Position numbers and translations under genes: made by a program. Shown one piece after another: positions 8,696 to 19,200 of a stretch of DNA of 64,000 nt. How positions within the stretch are numbered: the first letter of the stretch is position 1; every line of letters begins with the position of its first letter. This DNA is from Salinicoccus albus DSM 19776 (lineage in GTDB: Bacteria; Bacillota; Bacilli; Staphylococcales; Salinicoccaceae), in assembly GCF_000385175.1 (NCBI RefSeq), contig NZ_ARQJ01000029.1, positions 62,001-126,000 of the forward strand. The letters run 5' to 3'. The notes below the pieces were generated by a model. That model saw nothing but the letters and a program-made list of their open reading frames with translations, did not search any database and had not been told where the DNA came from.

Positions 8696-10135
8696 TTATC
8701 CTTGATCTTCTTTCGGCCGGCGTCTTCTGGCGACCAGCCAGATGAATATGCCAAACCCGCCGAATATTATTACAGCGGCAATGATGTAGCCGTTATTGAG
8801 GCCGACTTCATCAGTGACTGCATACAGTTCTGTTTCTTCCCGGTCGAGGACGGTGTTGAAGTGCTCCGGGTTTTCTGATGAAGCACTGATGGAATCTCCG
8901 ATGAGCATGCCGCTCATTATTTTGTCCTGATCTCTTTCTTTCATAGGGACTTCAAAGCTGGTTGTCCGGGCTGTATCGTTCACATTGAGCACAAAATCTG
9001 CATTGTCTTCCTGATCCATTGTGTTATATCTGAGAACAAACTGACCGTCTGAACCGTCGTTGAGCACTTCCAGTTCACTGTTGTACAGCTGGTCATACTC
9101 TTTGAAGACACTGCTCATTTCTGTAATATAGTCCACGACTTCTTCGTCTGTCCACAGGTTCATCTGTTTGTGTATCATCGGATAGTCTTCGCCATTAAAT
9201 GCGATCTCTGTACCGTACTGCATGGCAGCCGGGCCGGGATACCCGAAGAGGTACGCCGACAGCTGCATGAGCCTTGTCCCCGGGAACATGTCTTCATTGA
9301 CTGCATGCAGCGTGAAGCGTTCTGTAAACCAGTGATCGGCCAAAAGCAGCGTGCCATCATCCGGATATTCCGGGATCGGCTGATCTGTCGTACTGAATGC
9401 ATTCGCAAGCTGCTGCCTGTGCGCTTGTGAACTTGTGTGATCGAATCCATCGACTGTAATGCCGTCATCCGGCACGACTGCGTATGTCGTTACATCTTCA
9501 GGCAGGAACTCGTCTGCATCGATTCCATCCTGTACGACTGTCATGCTGAGCCCGTCGATACCGAATTCACTGACGAAATCAGCAGCCATTTCCCTGTAGG
9601 TTTCCTGGTTCGTATTGCGCGTGAAGTCGATAAACTCTGGATTGCCAATATCTTCATAGTAGGTTTGCTGAATATCATTCAGCACCGGATCATCAAATGT
9701 CTCATATTCGTCTGTCGCGGTGGCAGGCATATCCACAACCACTTTCATGTCACGCTCATGCGCCGCGTCTACCAGGGACTGCAGACCTTCAGCACCGCCG
9801 AATGCCTCTGCAATCGTACCATATGCTTCTGTGTCATAGCCTAAGTAATCTTCATCGCCTTTTTCGAATACCGGCGACAGCATCAAAGTGTTAAATCCCA
9901 TGTCATTTATGTATTCCAGATTATTTTCTATGCCGGCAAAATCCCCGCCGAAAGGCAGCGGCGCCGTCTCGTCTTCTGTCACTGCAGTATCGTTACTTTC
10001 ATTAAAGTTTAAGAACCGGTCGACCACCACCGTATAAATGCGGTCCTGTTCTGTTTCCTGTGTGCCGGCTTCCTGGTGCTGGACGAGCCCTGCGATCATG
10101 AGGAAAACAATTATGTATCTTAAAATCTTCTGCAT
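8696..10135 (-). CDS. Membrane-anchored GH13 amylase-like protein, probably catalytically inactive
   Basis: Extracytoplasmic alpha-amylase-family fold (479 aa) with an N-terminal signal segment (residues 1-20) and a C-terminal membrane anchor before ARRRRPKEDQ, so the barrel faces outside. The GH13 catalytic motifs are degenerate. Region I reads VVVDMPATAT instead of DxxxNH. Region II reads GIDGLSMTVV where GFRxDA is expected, losing the arginine and nucleophile aspartate. The expected GE is LADHW, and NHD is NED. Downstream LFGYPGPAAMQYGTEIAFNG is still GH13-like. The start is the ATG at 10135; the in-frame ATG at 10162 has no ribosome site. It is likely a carbohydrate-binding or structural pseudoenzyme. 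Confidence 0.8.
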   Translation of the reverse strand: MQKILRYIIVFLMIAGLVQHQEAGTQETEQDRIYTVVVDRFLNFNESNDTAVTEDETAPLPFGGDFAGIENNLEYINDMGFNTLMLSPVFEKGDEDYLGYDTEAYGTIAEAFGGAEGLQSLVDAAHERDMKVVVDMPATATDEYETFDDPVLNDIQQTYYEDIGNPEFIDFTRNTNQETYREMAADFVSEFGIDGLSMTVVQDGIDADEFLPEDVTTYAVVPDDGITVDGFDHTSSQAHRQQLANAFSTTDQPIPEYPDDGTLLLADHWFTERFTLHAVNEDMFPGTRLMQLSAYLFGYPGPAAMQYGTEIAFNGEDYPMIHKQMNLWTDEEVVDYITEMSSVFKEYDQLYNSELEVLNDGSDGQFVLRYNTMDQEDNADFVLNVNDTARTTSFEVPMKERDQDKIMSGMLIGDSISASSENPEHFNTVLDREETELYAVTDEVGLNNGYIIAAVIIFGGFGIFIWLVARRRRPKEDQG

Positions 10136-10225
10136 CGTTAACCAACCTTCTATCCTGATCATTCAAGTATACTAGATGACAAATAAAAATATTATCATTT
10201 CAATAAAAGTTCACAAAATCTCACA

Positions 10226-10260
10226 AAAACAGCACTCCCACACTGAGAGTGCTGCTGTTT
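10226..10260 (-). terminator. Terminator of the yisL gene
   Basis: Hairpin with arms CAGCACTC / GAGTGCTG. On the minus strand it is followed by TTTTTG just after the YisL stop codon, and T-rich flanks exist on both sides. Confidence 0.75.
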
Positions 10261-10274
10261 TTCCTTTAATTAAA

Positions 10275-10658
10275 TTAAAACATTGCTGAAAGCGGTCCGG
10301 CGGGGAGAATAACACCAAGTACCACAGTGATGACCAGGAACGCGATAAAAGTATTCATCAGCGGCTGGCCCCCTGCCTTTTTCTTCTGTCTGACGACTGC
10401 CATTTCCATCAAGCCGATGGTAATCAGCCCTGCCAGCATTTTAAAACCATACATCATGGCATCGCCGCCGCCGGCAATGGAGAACTGGTAGAACATGATT
10501 GCACCGGTAACGATGACAACGACATACAGCAATCTGGCAATCATATGAACGGCGATATTGTATTTCATGTCAGGCTCACCGGGTTTTTTAATGGAATAAT
10601 AAGTGATGAAGAACAGCACAGCCGCAATGACTAGTGATGTCAGATGCAAGTGTATCAA
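10275..10658 (-). CDS. yisL: YisL family (UPF0344/DUF1516) small membrane protein
   Basis: Four-helix integral membrane protein (127 aa) of unknown function, conserved in Bacillus and Staphylococcus. Characteristic segments are HLHLTS at the N-terminus, ITIGLMEMAV in helix three and a C-terminal VLGVILPAGPLS. The start is taken as TTG at 10658 because GGAAG is correctly spaced and the product then begins MIHLHLTS, as in relatives; an in-frame ATG at 10694 would add twelve polar residues. The lysine-rich KKKAGG loop is probably cytoplasmic. No partner function can be inferred from neighbours. Confidence 0.82.
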   Translation of the reverse strand: MIHLHLTSLVIAAVLFFITYYSIKKPGEPDMKYNIAVHMIARLLYVVVIVTGAIMFYQFSIAGGGDAMMYGFKMLAGLITIGLMEMAVVRQKKKAGGQPLMNTFIAFLVITVVLGVILPAGPLSAMF

Positions 10659-10716
10659 ACGTATCTTCCTTTCATTATGTGAATCACTTTTCATTTTAAC
10701 ATATTACAGTGAATTT

Positions 10717-11619
10717 TTAACGGGCAATATATGTCGTTAATGTGCCGATGCCGTTAATCGAAATGCGCACTTCATCGCCCGGCTGAAGAAACGCGGGCGG
10801 CTCCATCCCTGCACCGACACCGCTCGGAGTGCCCGTTGCAATAACATCACCCGGTTCAAGCGTAACGTACTGGGAAACTTCCGCAATCAGTTCATCCAGC
10901 TGCAGCACCATATCCGCAGTTGTACCGTCCTGGCGGATTTCCCCGTTTACTTTTGTGACAATTGATGTTTCTTTAGGATTCGGCAGCTCATCCTTGGTCA
11001 CAATGAACGGACCCATCGGGCTGCCGCCTTTCAGACTTTTGGACAGGAACGCCTGCATATGTCTCTTCTGGATGTCGCGCGCTGTAATATCATTGATGAT
11101 TGTGTATCCATATATATAATCGAGTGCCATTGAGCTGTCAATCTTTTCTGCACGCTTGCCGATCACCACACCCAGCTCACCTTCATAATCCAGTTGTTCC
11201 GTAATATCCTGATGGTTCGGAATCGTTTCTTCATCACCGACGAGGCTGGTGGCCGCTTTAGTAAACACGTAGAGACTCTGCACCTTATTATTGAGCTCTT
11301 CGGCATGCGCCTTATAGTTGCGTCCAAATGCAATGAGGTTATTCGGCGGCGTCACAGGTGCTCTGAACCTTATTTCTGTAAATGGCGCCTTATACTTATC
11401 CGCCTCCCCGGAGGCATCAGCTTTCTCCACCAGTTTTCTCACGATCTCCTGGAAATCCAGTGTGTTATATTCTTGGATACCCTCGAGCAGTGATTTCGGA
11501 TAATTCGCATCTTCATCAAAATCCTCGAAAAGTTTTGTCAGAATCCATGCACTTTCTTCACGCTTTACTTTAACCCCGTAATAAGTCTGATCTCCATAAT
11601 CAAATGTCAAAAATTTCAT
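10717..11619 (-). CDS. Fumarylacetoacetate hydrolase family protein
   Basis: FAH-superfamily enzyme (300 aa) with the metal-binding core [14 protein letters not shown], the DITARDIQ motif and the [13 protein letters not shown] loop. Members act on 2-oxo acids, for example as acylpyruvases, oxaloacetate tautomerases or decarboxylases. No aromatic degradation genes surround it, so a housekeeping oxaloacetate/acylpyruvate role is likelier than catabolism. AAAGGAG precedes the ATG, and a TATAAT at 11648-11653 (minus strand) suggests its own promoter. The exact substrate is unknown. Confidence 0.88.
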   Translation of the reverse strand: MKFLTFDYGDQTYYGVKVKREESAWILTKLFEDFDEDANYPKSLLEGIQEYNTLDFQEIVRKLVEKADASGEADKYKAPFTEIRFRAPVTPPNNLIAFGRNYKAHAEELNNKVQSLYVFTKAATSLVGDEETIPNHQDITEQLDYEGELGVVIGKRAEKIDSSMALDYIYGYTIINDITARDIQKRHMQAFLSKSLKGGSPMGPFIVTKDELPNPKETSIVTKVNGEIRQDGTTADMVLQLDELIAEVSQYVTLEPGDVIATGTPSGVGAGMEPPAFLQPGDEVRISINGIGTLTTYIAR

Positions 11620-11670
11620 GGGTTACGCTCCTTTTATCTTTTTATTTATTATAACAGACTGTCTATCTTT

Positions 11671-12774
11671 TTATGCATCATTATCTGAATCTTTTGTAAA
11701 CAAATGCTCAATACCCGTTATGTTTAACCGCCTCATCAAATGTGACAGCAAGAGCAGGAAAATATAGACGGACAGTGTAATCATCACCATGATGCCTACA
11801 CTTACTTCACCATATAGCCCAAAGCCGATACCATAAAACACCAGGAACAGAATGATGTTGGCAATGATGTATATTGTAATTATTTTTTCACCCGGTACTT
11901 CGAATACACGGCGGACACGCTGCGGCAAAATCATCGTCAAAAACAGAAGCAGGACGAAATAGCCGAAAGTAAGCATCATACCGCCGAAGTTATCTGCAAT
12001 CAGTGTGCCGAGAAATGAACCGAGCGTCAAAACCTGCACGAGTTTCAAAGTAATACCGCTGCCTGTGAGTGCCATGAAAAGGATAAGGGTGAGAATCTGA
12101 CTTTCACGCATGACCTCGGCGATGTTGAATTTGGACACAGCGATACCCGCCAGTATGAACGGCAGTACCGTAAATATGAGTTCATAGATACGGCTGATCA
12201 AATCCTGGGTGAAGATTTCGATATTCAGGCCGATGATCGCAAAGTAATCCATCCCTTTGAATATACTTGAATATTCATTCATTTCCTGGACGGCAGAATA
12301 AATGACATCAGTGGGGCCGCCAGCGTTGGAAAAATAGCCTGAAGCTACGGTGACAGTCAGATGGAAACCGAACAGAATGACTGCCGATATCAATGCGACG
12401 AAAGATTTGGTCCATAAAAACGGCAGTGCCACGAGTCCCATCAATACGAGACCGGGCAAAAGGTCGAATGCAAAGATAAAAACCGTCTGCATCGTCCCCA
12501 GTATCAGCAGGAGTACATGAACTTTCCCCAGACGCACGATGCCCAGATGCCTGTGATGATCCAGCATATAACCAGCGGTCAATGCCACAAGCGGCATAAC
12601 AGTGCCCCCGATGAATATGTTCAGAACCTGAAATGAACCCAGTTCATTGCCGCTGAAATATTCATACGGGTTGATGACTGAATAGGGCATCATATAATAG
12701 AGGCCGTTCATGAAAAGTACAGCCAGCAAAGAGATCCCCAGCATGAATCGAATGTTTTGAGCATCAGTTTTCAA
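11671..12774 (-). CDS. Multi-pass membrane protein, DUF418-like
   Basis: Hydrophobic protein of 367 aa with about nine to ten predicted transmembrane helices and no recognised catalytic motif. The arrangement (N-terminal helix, GGTVMPLVALTAGYMLDHH segment, C-terminal helix pair) loosely resembles DUF418/YeiB-type proteins; this is a weak assignment. It begins with TTG inside the last codons of addA (11-base overlap) with GGAG nine bases upstream, so it is translationally coupled to addA. Function is unknown; the coupling does not by itself imply a role in DNA repair. Confidence 0.75.
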   Translation of the reverse strand: MKTDAQNIRFMLGISLLAVLFMNGLYYMMPYSVINPYEYFSGNELGSFQVLNIFIGGTVMPLVALTAGYMLDHHRHLGIVRLGKVHVLLLILGTMQTVFIFAFDLLPGLVLMGLVALPFLWTKSFVALISAVILFGFHLTVTVASGYFSNAGGPTDVIYSAVQEMNEYSSIFKGMDYFAIIGLNIEIFTQDLISRIYELIFTVLPFILAGIAVSKFNIAEVMRESQILTLILFMALTGSGITLKLVQVLTLGSFLGTLIADNFGGMMLTFGYFVLLLFLTMILPQRVRRVFEVPGEKIITIYIIANIILFLVFYGIGFGLYGEVSVGIMVMITLSVYIFLLLLSHLMRRLNITGIEHLFTKDSDNDA

Positions 12775-15700
12775 TTTTTATCGCTCCATAATCAAAGAAA
12801 TACAGATATACAGTAACATCTTTGCCCAGCGCCTGCATTGCCGAACGTTTGTATATTTCCATCTGTGTCCTGTAGCGCCCGAGCAGATCCGCTTTTGTCA
12901 AGCCGGTGTCTGTGACCCGGTCTGTCTTGTAGTCCAGAATGACGTATCCGTCATTGAATTCCAGCAGTGCATCCATAATGCCCTGTACCATCTGGTCGTC
13001 ATAGGATGAGTAACCGATCGCTTTCTGATTCATGATAAACGGAATTTCCGTATGGATGGACCGCTGATTGTGCAGCAGTTGAAGCATTATCCGGTCCGAG
13101 AGGAAACGGTGAATGTTTGACATCATCTTTTCCTGGTGTGCCTCTGTAATCAATGGATCTTCTGCCGTGCGGGAGGTCACCAGACGCTCTATATAATCCG
13201 TCGTCCCCGCATCATCCAGTCCCTCGAGCTCGTCCCAGCGGTTCAGCACATGCATCATCATCTGGTGCATGACCGTACCGAAAACAGGCGCGTCCACCCC
13301 GCTGTTTCTGAAATTCGGCACTCTTAAATTTGGCGTACGGTCATGCCTGATAATGCGGCTGTCTTCGGGCGGTGTTTCATTTTTCCGCTTGATTTCAGTT
13401 ACCGACTCCTTAAAGACGGTCTCCGTCTCATCCTGATGGGGATATTTATAGAATAAACGCTCTCTCAGACGCTCGCTGTGCGGCACCTTCACCGATTCTA
13501 TATCACTGAGATCCACATAATGGTTCATTTCCCCGGCACTTTCCTCTGCCTTCTGCGGATATTCCACCCGGAGAGCGTCCATCGGCTCATTGACAAAAAT
13601 CGGAGCGATCAGGTCCTGTATCGTACTGATGCCAAGCCTGTCATCCGCATTGATGACGCCGGGCGTATAGGTGTATTTCTCACTATATTCCCCTTTGTAG
13701 ACGAGCGGGATGATGAGCTGGTCGATGGCGCGCGTCATCGCCACATACATCAGCCGCATCTCTTCGCTGATCTGCTCGCGCAGCACATCTTTGCTGACCA
13801 CCTCCGAATGGATGCTCGGCAGTATTGCCAGTTCCTCCGGCATGAAGCGTTTGAATGCAATGCCCACCTCAGGATGCACCATGACTTTCTTCGATACATC
13901 CTTCATGTTAAGCTGACGGTACAGGCCGGCATAGATGACATATTTGAATTCCAGACCTTTAGAAGAATGGATCGTCAAGACGCGCAGCGTATCATCATCC
14001 GGCGAGACAGTGTTTTCCTCACCAAAATCCTGACCGTCATCAATCATCCTGTGAATGTAGCTGATAAATTCGTAGAGGGACAAGTGCGACATCCGCTCAA
14101 ATTCCCGCGCCTTTTCGATAAAACCATTCAAATTTGCCCGTCTGGCGATCCCGCCCTTCAAACCGGCAAAATACTCGAGAATGCTGAACTCCAGATAAAT
14201 TTCATCGATCAGCTCCGGGACACTCATGTATCTGGCGTATTCCTGCAGCGTCCGGAGCGCATCTTCGAATTCTTCGATTTTCTTCATCACCACCGCCGGA
14301 CCGGCGTAGGCTGTCAGTGCTTCATACATATAGTCCGCATCTGAGGATGCCCGCACCCGGGCAATCTCGTCTTCGGTAAAACCAAACATCGGCAGACGCA
14401 TCATGCCCGCCAGATGATCATCCTGCAACGGATTGTCAATGACAGAAAGGATGCTGATCATCGTTCTGATTTCAAGCGTATCCAGATATCCGGAACGGTT
14501 ATTCACAAATACCGGTATTTCGGCTTCACCGAGTATCTTCCGGTAGGAATCATTGTCCCGCGTATTCCTTGTCAAAATGACGATATCCCGATACTCGGCG
14601 CCCTCTGCAATGAGGTTTTTGACGACATCAATGATATGGTGAATCTCTGCATCATCACCCAAATCATCCTTATGCTCGATGATATGTGCCTCAGAAGGCA
14701 GGGCCTGCGCATCCAGATAATTCCCCTGCACCAGCGTATGCGTCTCATCATAGGAGATTTCCCCGACCTCTTTGTCCATGATTTTACCGAACACACCGTT
14801 CGTCAGGTCCAGCACTTCACCGCGGGAGCGGAAGTTATGGTTCAGGCTGATGAGACGGCCGGCGTATTCCCCTTTAAACCGCTCTGATTTGTCAATGAAT
14901 AATGAGGGGTCCGCCTGCCGGAATTTATAGATGGACTGCTTCACATCCCCTACCATGAACAGATTGCCATCTGCTTCATCGCCTGATTTCAATGCCTGGA
15001 TGATCGCTTCCTGCACCCGGTTGATGTCCTGATACTCATCGACCATGATCTCCTTGAACTGATTGCGGTAAAGCGCTCTGATGGCGCCGTCATCGGCATT
15101 TAAAATCTGCAGGGCAAAATGTTCGTAATCCGAGAAATCCATTTCATTGCGGCTCACCTTCTGCTTTCTGAAAGTCATGAGGATTTCCTCTGAGATATCA
15201 ATCAGTGTGTTGACCAGGCCGTTCATCGGTCCGAGTTCCGATTTCACCCGTTCTGAGTCATAGACGGGCTGATCCTTTATCTCGTTGTAGCGCTTTTTCA
15301 CCCGGTCATGCACCGTCTTTAACGCGTGCTTCTCATCTTCATCCGTAATTTTCCGGAAAAAGGCGGTGCGCCCATCCTTTAAGGCAAGCGCCGGCAGTTC
15401 AGCCGGTGTGCCTTGCTTAATTTTTGAGGCGGCCCGTTCCACATCCTGGATCACCCCCTCCAGTGCGTCGAATGCATCCCTCACCTGGGCTTCCTTAATC
15501 GATTCATGGGTCACTGTATGATAGTGCTTCTTGAGCAGCGACAGATCCTGGCGCAGCGCTTCAAATTTCAGCTGCAGATTGTGATTGTGCGCATCCAGAA
15601 TATTTTCCAGCCGATTGTCATCGATATACTGATCGCGATGCTGCTCCAGATATTCAAAAGGTGACGGGCTTGCCGTCGCTGTGTAGTAAACGTCCCGCAG

Positions 15701-16210
15701 CGTATTGTGCAGCCCGTCGTTGCTCTTATCAGAAGACAGCATCATCGCAAGGTTATTGAAGTCCGGTTCTCCGGCTTTATAATATTTCTCAAGGGTGTTT
15801 GAAATGACATGCTCCAGCCTGATTTTCGTTTCAATGTCCCCCAGCGTCCGCATATCCGGTGATAATCCAATGACGTTATAATGCATCTGGATCAGATGCA
15901 GACAAAAGCTGTGCAGCGTTGAAATATGTGCGTCTTTGAGTTTTAGTGATTCCTCATATATTTTTGGATCCCGCTCTTTGAGATAAGCGGTCCGCAACGC
16001 CTTTTCAACCTTGTCCTTCATATCCCTCGCACTCATATTGGTAAATGTCGCAACGAGAATTTCATCGATTGAATACCGGCCGTCAAGTATCCTGCGGATG
16101 ATCCGCTCCACAAGCACGGTCGTTTTACCGCTGCCTGCCGCTGCTGCAACCAGCACGTCGGAGCCCCCGTACTCTATGGCTTCAAGCTGTTTATCTGTCC
16201 ACTCTGCCAT
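12764..16210 (-). CDS. addA: ATP-dependent helicase/nuclease subunit A (AddA/RexA)
   Basis: Large UvrD-type helicase with a C-terminal nuclease (1148 aa). With AddB it processes double-strand ends and loads RecA at Chi sites. Walker A AAAGSGKTTVLVERI is near residue 25, then DEYQDIN, QSIYKFR, the HSSKGLEF motif and a C-terminal nuclease (GTVMHQMM, later LDYKTD). The ATG at 16210 is preferred over one at 16231 because GAGGTGG sits seven bases before it. It overlaps addB by 20 bases, indicating coupled, stoichiometric synthesis. The order lepB-addB-addA matches staphylococci. Confidence 0.97.
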   Translation of the reverse strand: MAEWTDKQLEAIEYGGSDVLVAAAAGSGKTTVLVERIIRRILDGRYSIDEILVATFTNMSARDMKDKVEKALRTAYLKERDPKIYEESLKLKDAHISTLHSFCLHLIQMHYNVIGLSPDMRTLGDIETKIRLEHVISNTLEKYYKAGEPDFNNLAMMLSSDKSNDGLHNTLRDVYYTATASPSPFEYLEQHRDQYIDDNRLENILDAHNHNLQLKFEALRQDLSLLKKHYHTVTHESIKEAQVRDAFDALEGVIQDVERAASKIKQGTPAELPALALKDGRTAFFRKITDEDEKHALKTVHDRVKKRYNEIKDQPVYDSERVKSELGPMNGLVNTLIDISEEILMTFRKQKVSRNEMDFSDYEHFALQILNADDGAIRALYRNQFKEIMVDEYQDINRVQEAIIQALKSGDEADGNLFMVGDVKQSIYKFRQADPSLFIDKSERFKGEYAGRLISLNHNFRSRGEVLDLTNGVFGKIMDKEVGEISYDETHTLVQGNYLDAQALPSEAHIIEHKDDLGDDAEIHHIIDVVKNLIAEGAEYRDIVILTRNTRDNDSYRKILGEAEIPVFVNNRSGYLDTLEIRTMISILSVIDNPLQDDHLAGMMRLPMFGFTEDEIARVRASSDADYMYEALTAYAGPAVVMKKIEEFEDALRTLQEYARYMSVPELIDEIYLEFSILEYFAGLKGGIARRANLNGFIEKAREFERMSHLSLYEFISYIHRMIDDGQDFGEENTVSPDDDTLRVLTIHSSKGLEFKYVIYAGLYRQLNMKDVSKKVMVHPEVGIAFKRFMPEELAILPSIHSEVVSKDVLREQISEEMRLMYVAMTRAIDQLIIPLVYKGEYSEKYTYTPGVINADDRLGISTIQDLIAPIFVNEPMDALRVEYPQKAEESAGEMNHYVDLSDIESVKVPHSERLRERLFYKYPHQDETETVFKESVTEIKRKNETPPEDSRIIRHDRTPNLRVPNFRNSGVDAPVFGTVMHQMMMHVLNRWDELEGLDDAGTTDYIERLVTSRTAEDPLITEAHQEKMMSNIHRFLSDRIMLQLLHNQRSIHTEIPFIMNQKAIGYSSYDDQMVQGIMDALLEFNDGYVILDYKTDRVTDTGLTKADLLGRYRTQMEIYKRSAMQALGKDVTVYLYFFDYGAIKIEN

Positions 16211-19200
16211 CCGTTTCCACCTCACTTTCAAATTCGCGGATCACTTCATCGTCCACTTCATTTGTCCTGATATCCTGTCTGTTCATGAGCGGGTCGATAT
16301 GACAGACAGATTTAAAATCACACAACTCGCATGCCAGATGTTTGTTATTCCTGTCCATGGTCATTGGTGATGCCAGCACTTCCCCGGCATATATACGATC
16401 TGTCGTCTCCCTGTACAGGGACATGATGTATTCGGCGTAATGTTCAAACAGCATCGGGCTGAAATATCTGCCCTTTGTCGACGCGTTGATCCTATCTTTC
16501 CTGGAAACTGTGATGGGATAATATGTGCCGTATTCCTGAAACGTTTCCAAACTTGACAGCATGCCGCTGATACCTATTGAAGCCTCATTCAGCACCGTAT
16601 CATAATCCGGGGCTTCATTGATGAACACACCATCCGGCTTCATCTTCTTTTTCTGTTCTTTTTCAAGCGCTTCCGGGGAGGCCTCTGTCTTAAATGACAC
16701 CAGCGGGTCTCTGACCGGGAAAAACAGCATGCTGTTCGGCATGATTTTCCCCTTACCGAAATAGCTTGGCCCTTTTTGCACGAGCACATACATGTAGGTC
16801 ATCATCTGTAATTCGAGCCCGTTGAGTATGCCTTCTTTGGAAATGGATCGTGTACTCGATTTATAATCGATCAGATTGACATAGGCCCCTGCATCTGTTT
16901 CATACATATCGATCCGGTCAATTTTCCCTCTCAAATGAATTTTACGGCCGGCGTCACTTTCCAGTGTCACTTCATCGATCGGGCTATGCGTAAAACCGAA
17001 TGACAGTTCCGCATCGGCGATCTTATATTGCCCGAGCGTTTCAATCTCTTTCATGAACAGTATCAGACGCACAATGGCATCTTCGGCACGCTTTTTCAAC
17101 GACTGATAGTATCCGGTGTAATCGAATATGCCGAACTGGATGGCGGCTGCGAACGTATCGATCGATTTGGAAACCTGTCTGCGGATAACCGCTTCGTTAT
17201 GTGCCAGCGTAAACCTGAGCGATTTGACGGTATCATACAATACTTCGTGATACAGGTTGCCCAGCTCAAGCGGGGCAACCTGGTAGGGTTTCCTGATTTT
17301 CAACTTCAATCCGTAGGCAGCAAAATGCTGAAACTGGCACCTGTGGAATGTTTCAAAGCGGGAAACGCTGGCTGTCATCTCATCGCCATAAAGCAATTCC
17401 GCCGTTTCCTGCGTGATATCGGCCGCCCGGTTATCATAGGTCAGGTTGCGTTTTAATCTCGGATAGATGTCATACCAGCTGTATTTCATCAGCAGATGAT
17501 AGGCTTCCACCCAGGGCCGGTATTCCGGGAGGGCCAGGAATGTTTCTGCATCGTCGGCCGGGGAAGCCAGCATTTCCCTCATTTTCAGATGCATCAGCGG
17601 TTCCATGCTTTTGGCAGAGGATATCAGAAGCCCCGGATTAAAGCGGCTGTATTCGCTCGTACGCCGGTATTCATAATTTAGCACCCGCGTCTCATCTTCA
17701 GGCAGGATTTCTGCTAAAAATGGGCTCATTTTAGTCGTCTCCCCGTTGGATTTCGTGCTGGAGAAACTCAGATATAAACGATCGGTTGCCCGCGTAATCC
17801 CCAGGTAGAAGACGAATCGTTCATCCTGGCCGAGTGTTTTTGAGCTGGGCGACAGCTCTATACCCGCTTCGTCAAACAGTGCCTTTTCTTCATCTGAAAC
17901 CAATTCGCCGTTGCCTGAGTCCTTCGGCAGCACGTCCCGATTGACACCGATCATGAAGATGTATTTTTTGTTTTCCACTTTGGAGAGGTCCAAGGACCCT
18001 GCCATGACCTGGTCAATCGTCGATGGCAGGAGGCTGAACTCTGCATTTTTCAAACCGTCGAGAAACGTTTCGTAGAAGACTTCAAAAGATACTGCCGCGT
18101 CATCAAACACCATGTACGCGTCATCAAGCAGCCTGATGAACATGTTAAATGCCTGTTCGGTTTCATCCCGTTTCTGGATCTCCTTGCGGGCGTCAAGATC
18201 ATTCATTTCATCTTCAATTTTCTCCGCAATCCCTTCGTCAATGATGAAATTGTAGATACGCCCGATATAATCCCTGACACTCAGATCCTGCCCGAGTTCA
18301 TCATAGAGGCGTTTCAGCTTGCCAAGCACTTCATTCTTGAAATCGATCATCTCCTGATAATATTCACTCTTGTCCTCGACGCTCAGACCGCCGTCATTAT
18401 CCGGCACACTGATATACTTGAATTTGTCGTCGTCAAAAAGCGAAGGCCCGGACAGACCGCGTTCCAGCGCGAAATTTTCAAGCTGGTCGATGTAGATACG
18501 GTCGGCAGATTCACTGAGATAGCCGGTCTTCAGGACGTTCATAAAGGCGCTGAATTCATAATTTTTTATATAGCACTCAAGGAGCGCCATGATGAACTGG
18601 ATGAACGGATGGGCATACATCGGCACCTTTCTGTCGACATGCCAGGAGATGTTAAACCGTCTGAACACAGAATCGAGCACCGGTTCATAGGATTCATCCC
18701 GGTACAGTATGCCGATATCCTTGTAATAACCTTCCCCGTCGAACACAATGCGTTCAATTTCCCGGGCCACTTCAGTGACCTCTTCAAGTACATTTGGCGC
18801 TTCTGTGATGGTTACCCCATCATAATCGAACATCTTTTCATACATGGCAAAATGCTGCTCCAGCTGAATCAGGCCGCGTTTTTCAGAACGCTTAAACGCC
18901 CTGCCAAAATGGAGGAAATCAAGAGACGCATCCCCCATGTAAAACCTGAGCCGCTCAATGACTGTATCCGTTTTTCTGAAGAGCTGTTTATTCTCCCCCT
19001 GATGGGTGAGCAGTATGTTAATTGTTTTTACCCGGGTGGCTAAGGCCTGTATCATCGCGTACTCACTTTCAGTAAAATTATGGAAGCCGTCGATATAGAT
19101 GACGGCATCTTCCAGCCCGTGAATCACAGCATCGGAGTACAGCAGGCTGATGAACTGATCAGTCAGATCCAGCGCTTCAATCTGAAGCGCGTCTGTGCGC

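Noticed and set aside
13478-14344. Long plus-strand open frame antisense to addA
   Set aside because: Antisense shadow of a well-supported helicase gene with His/Arg-rich translation.
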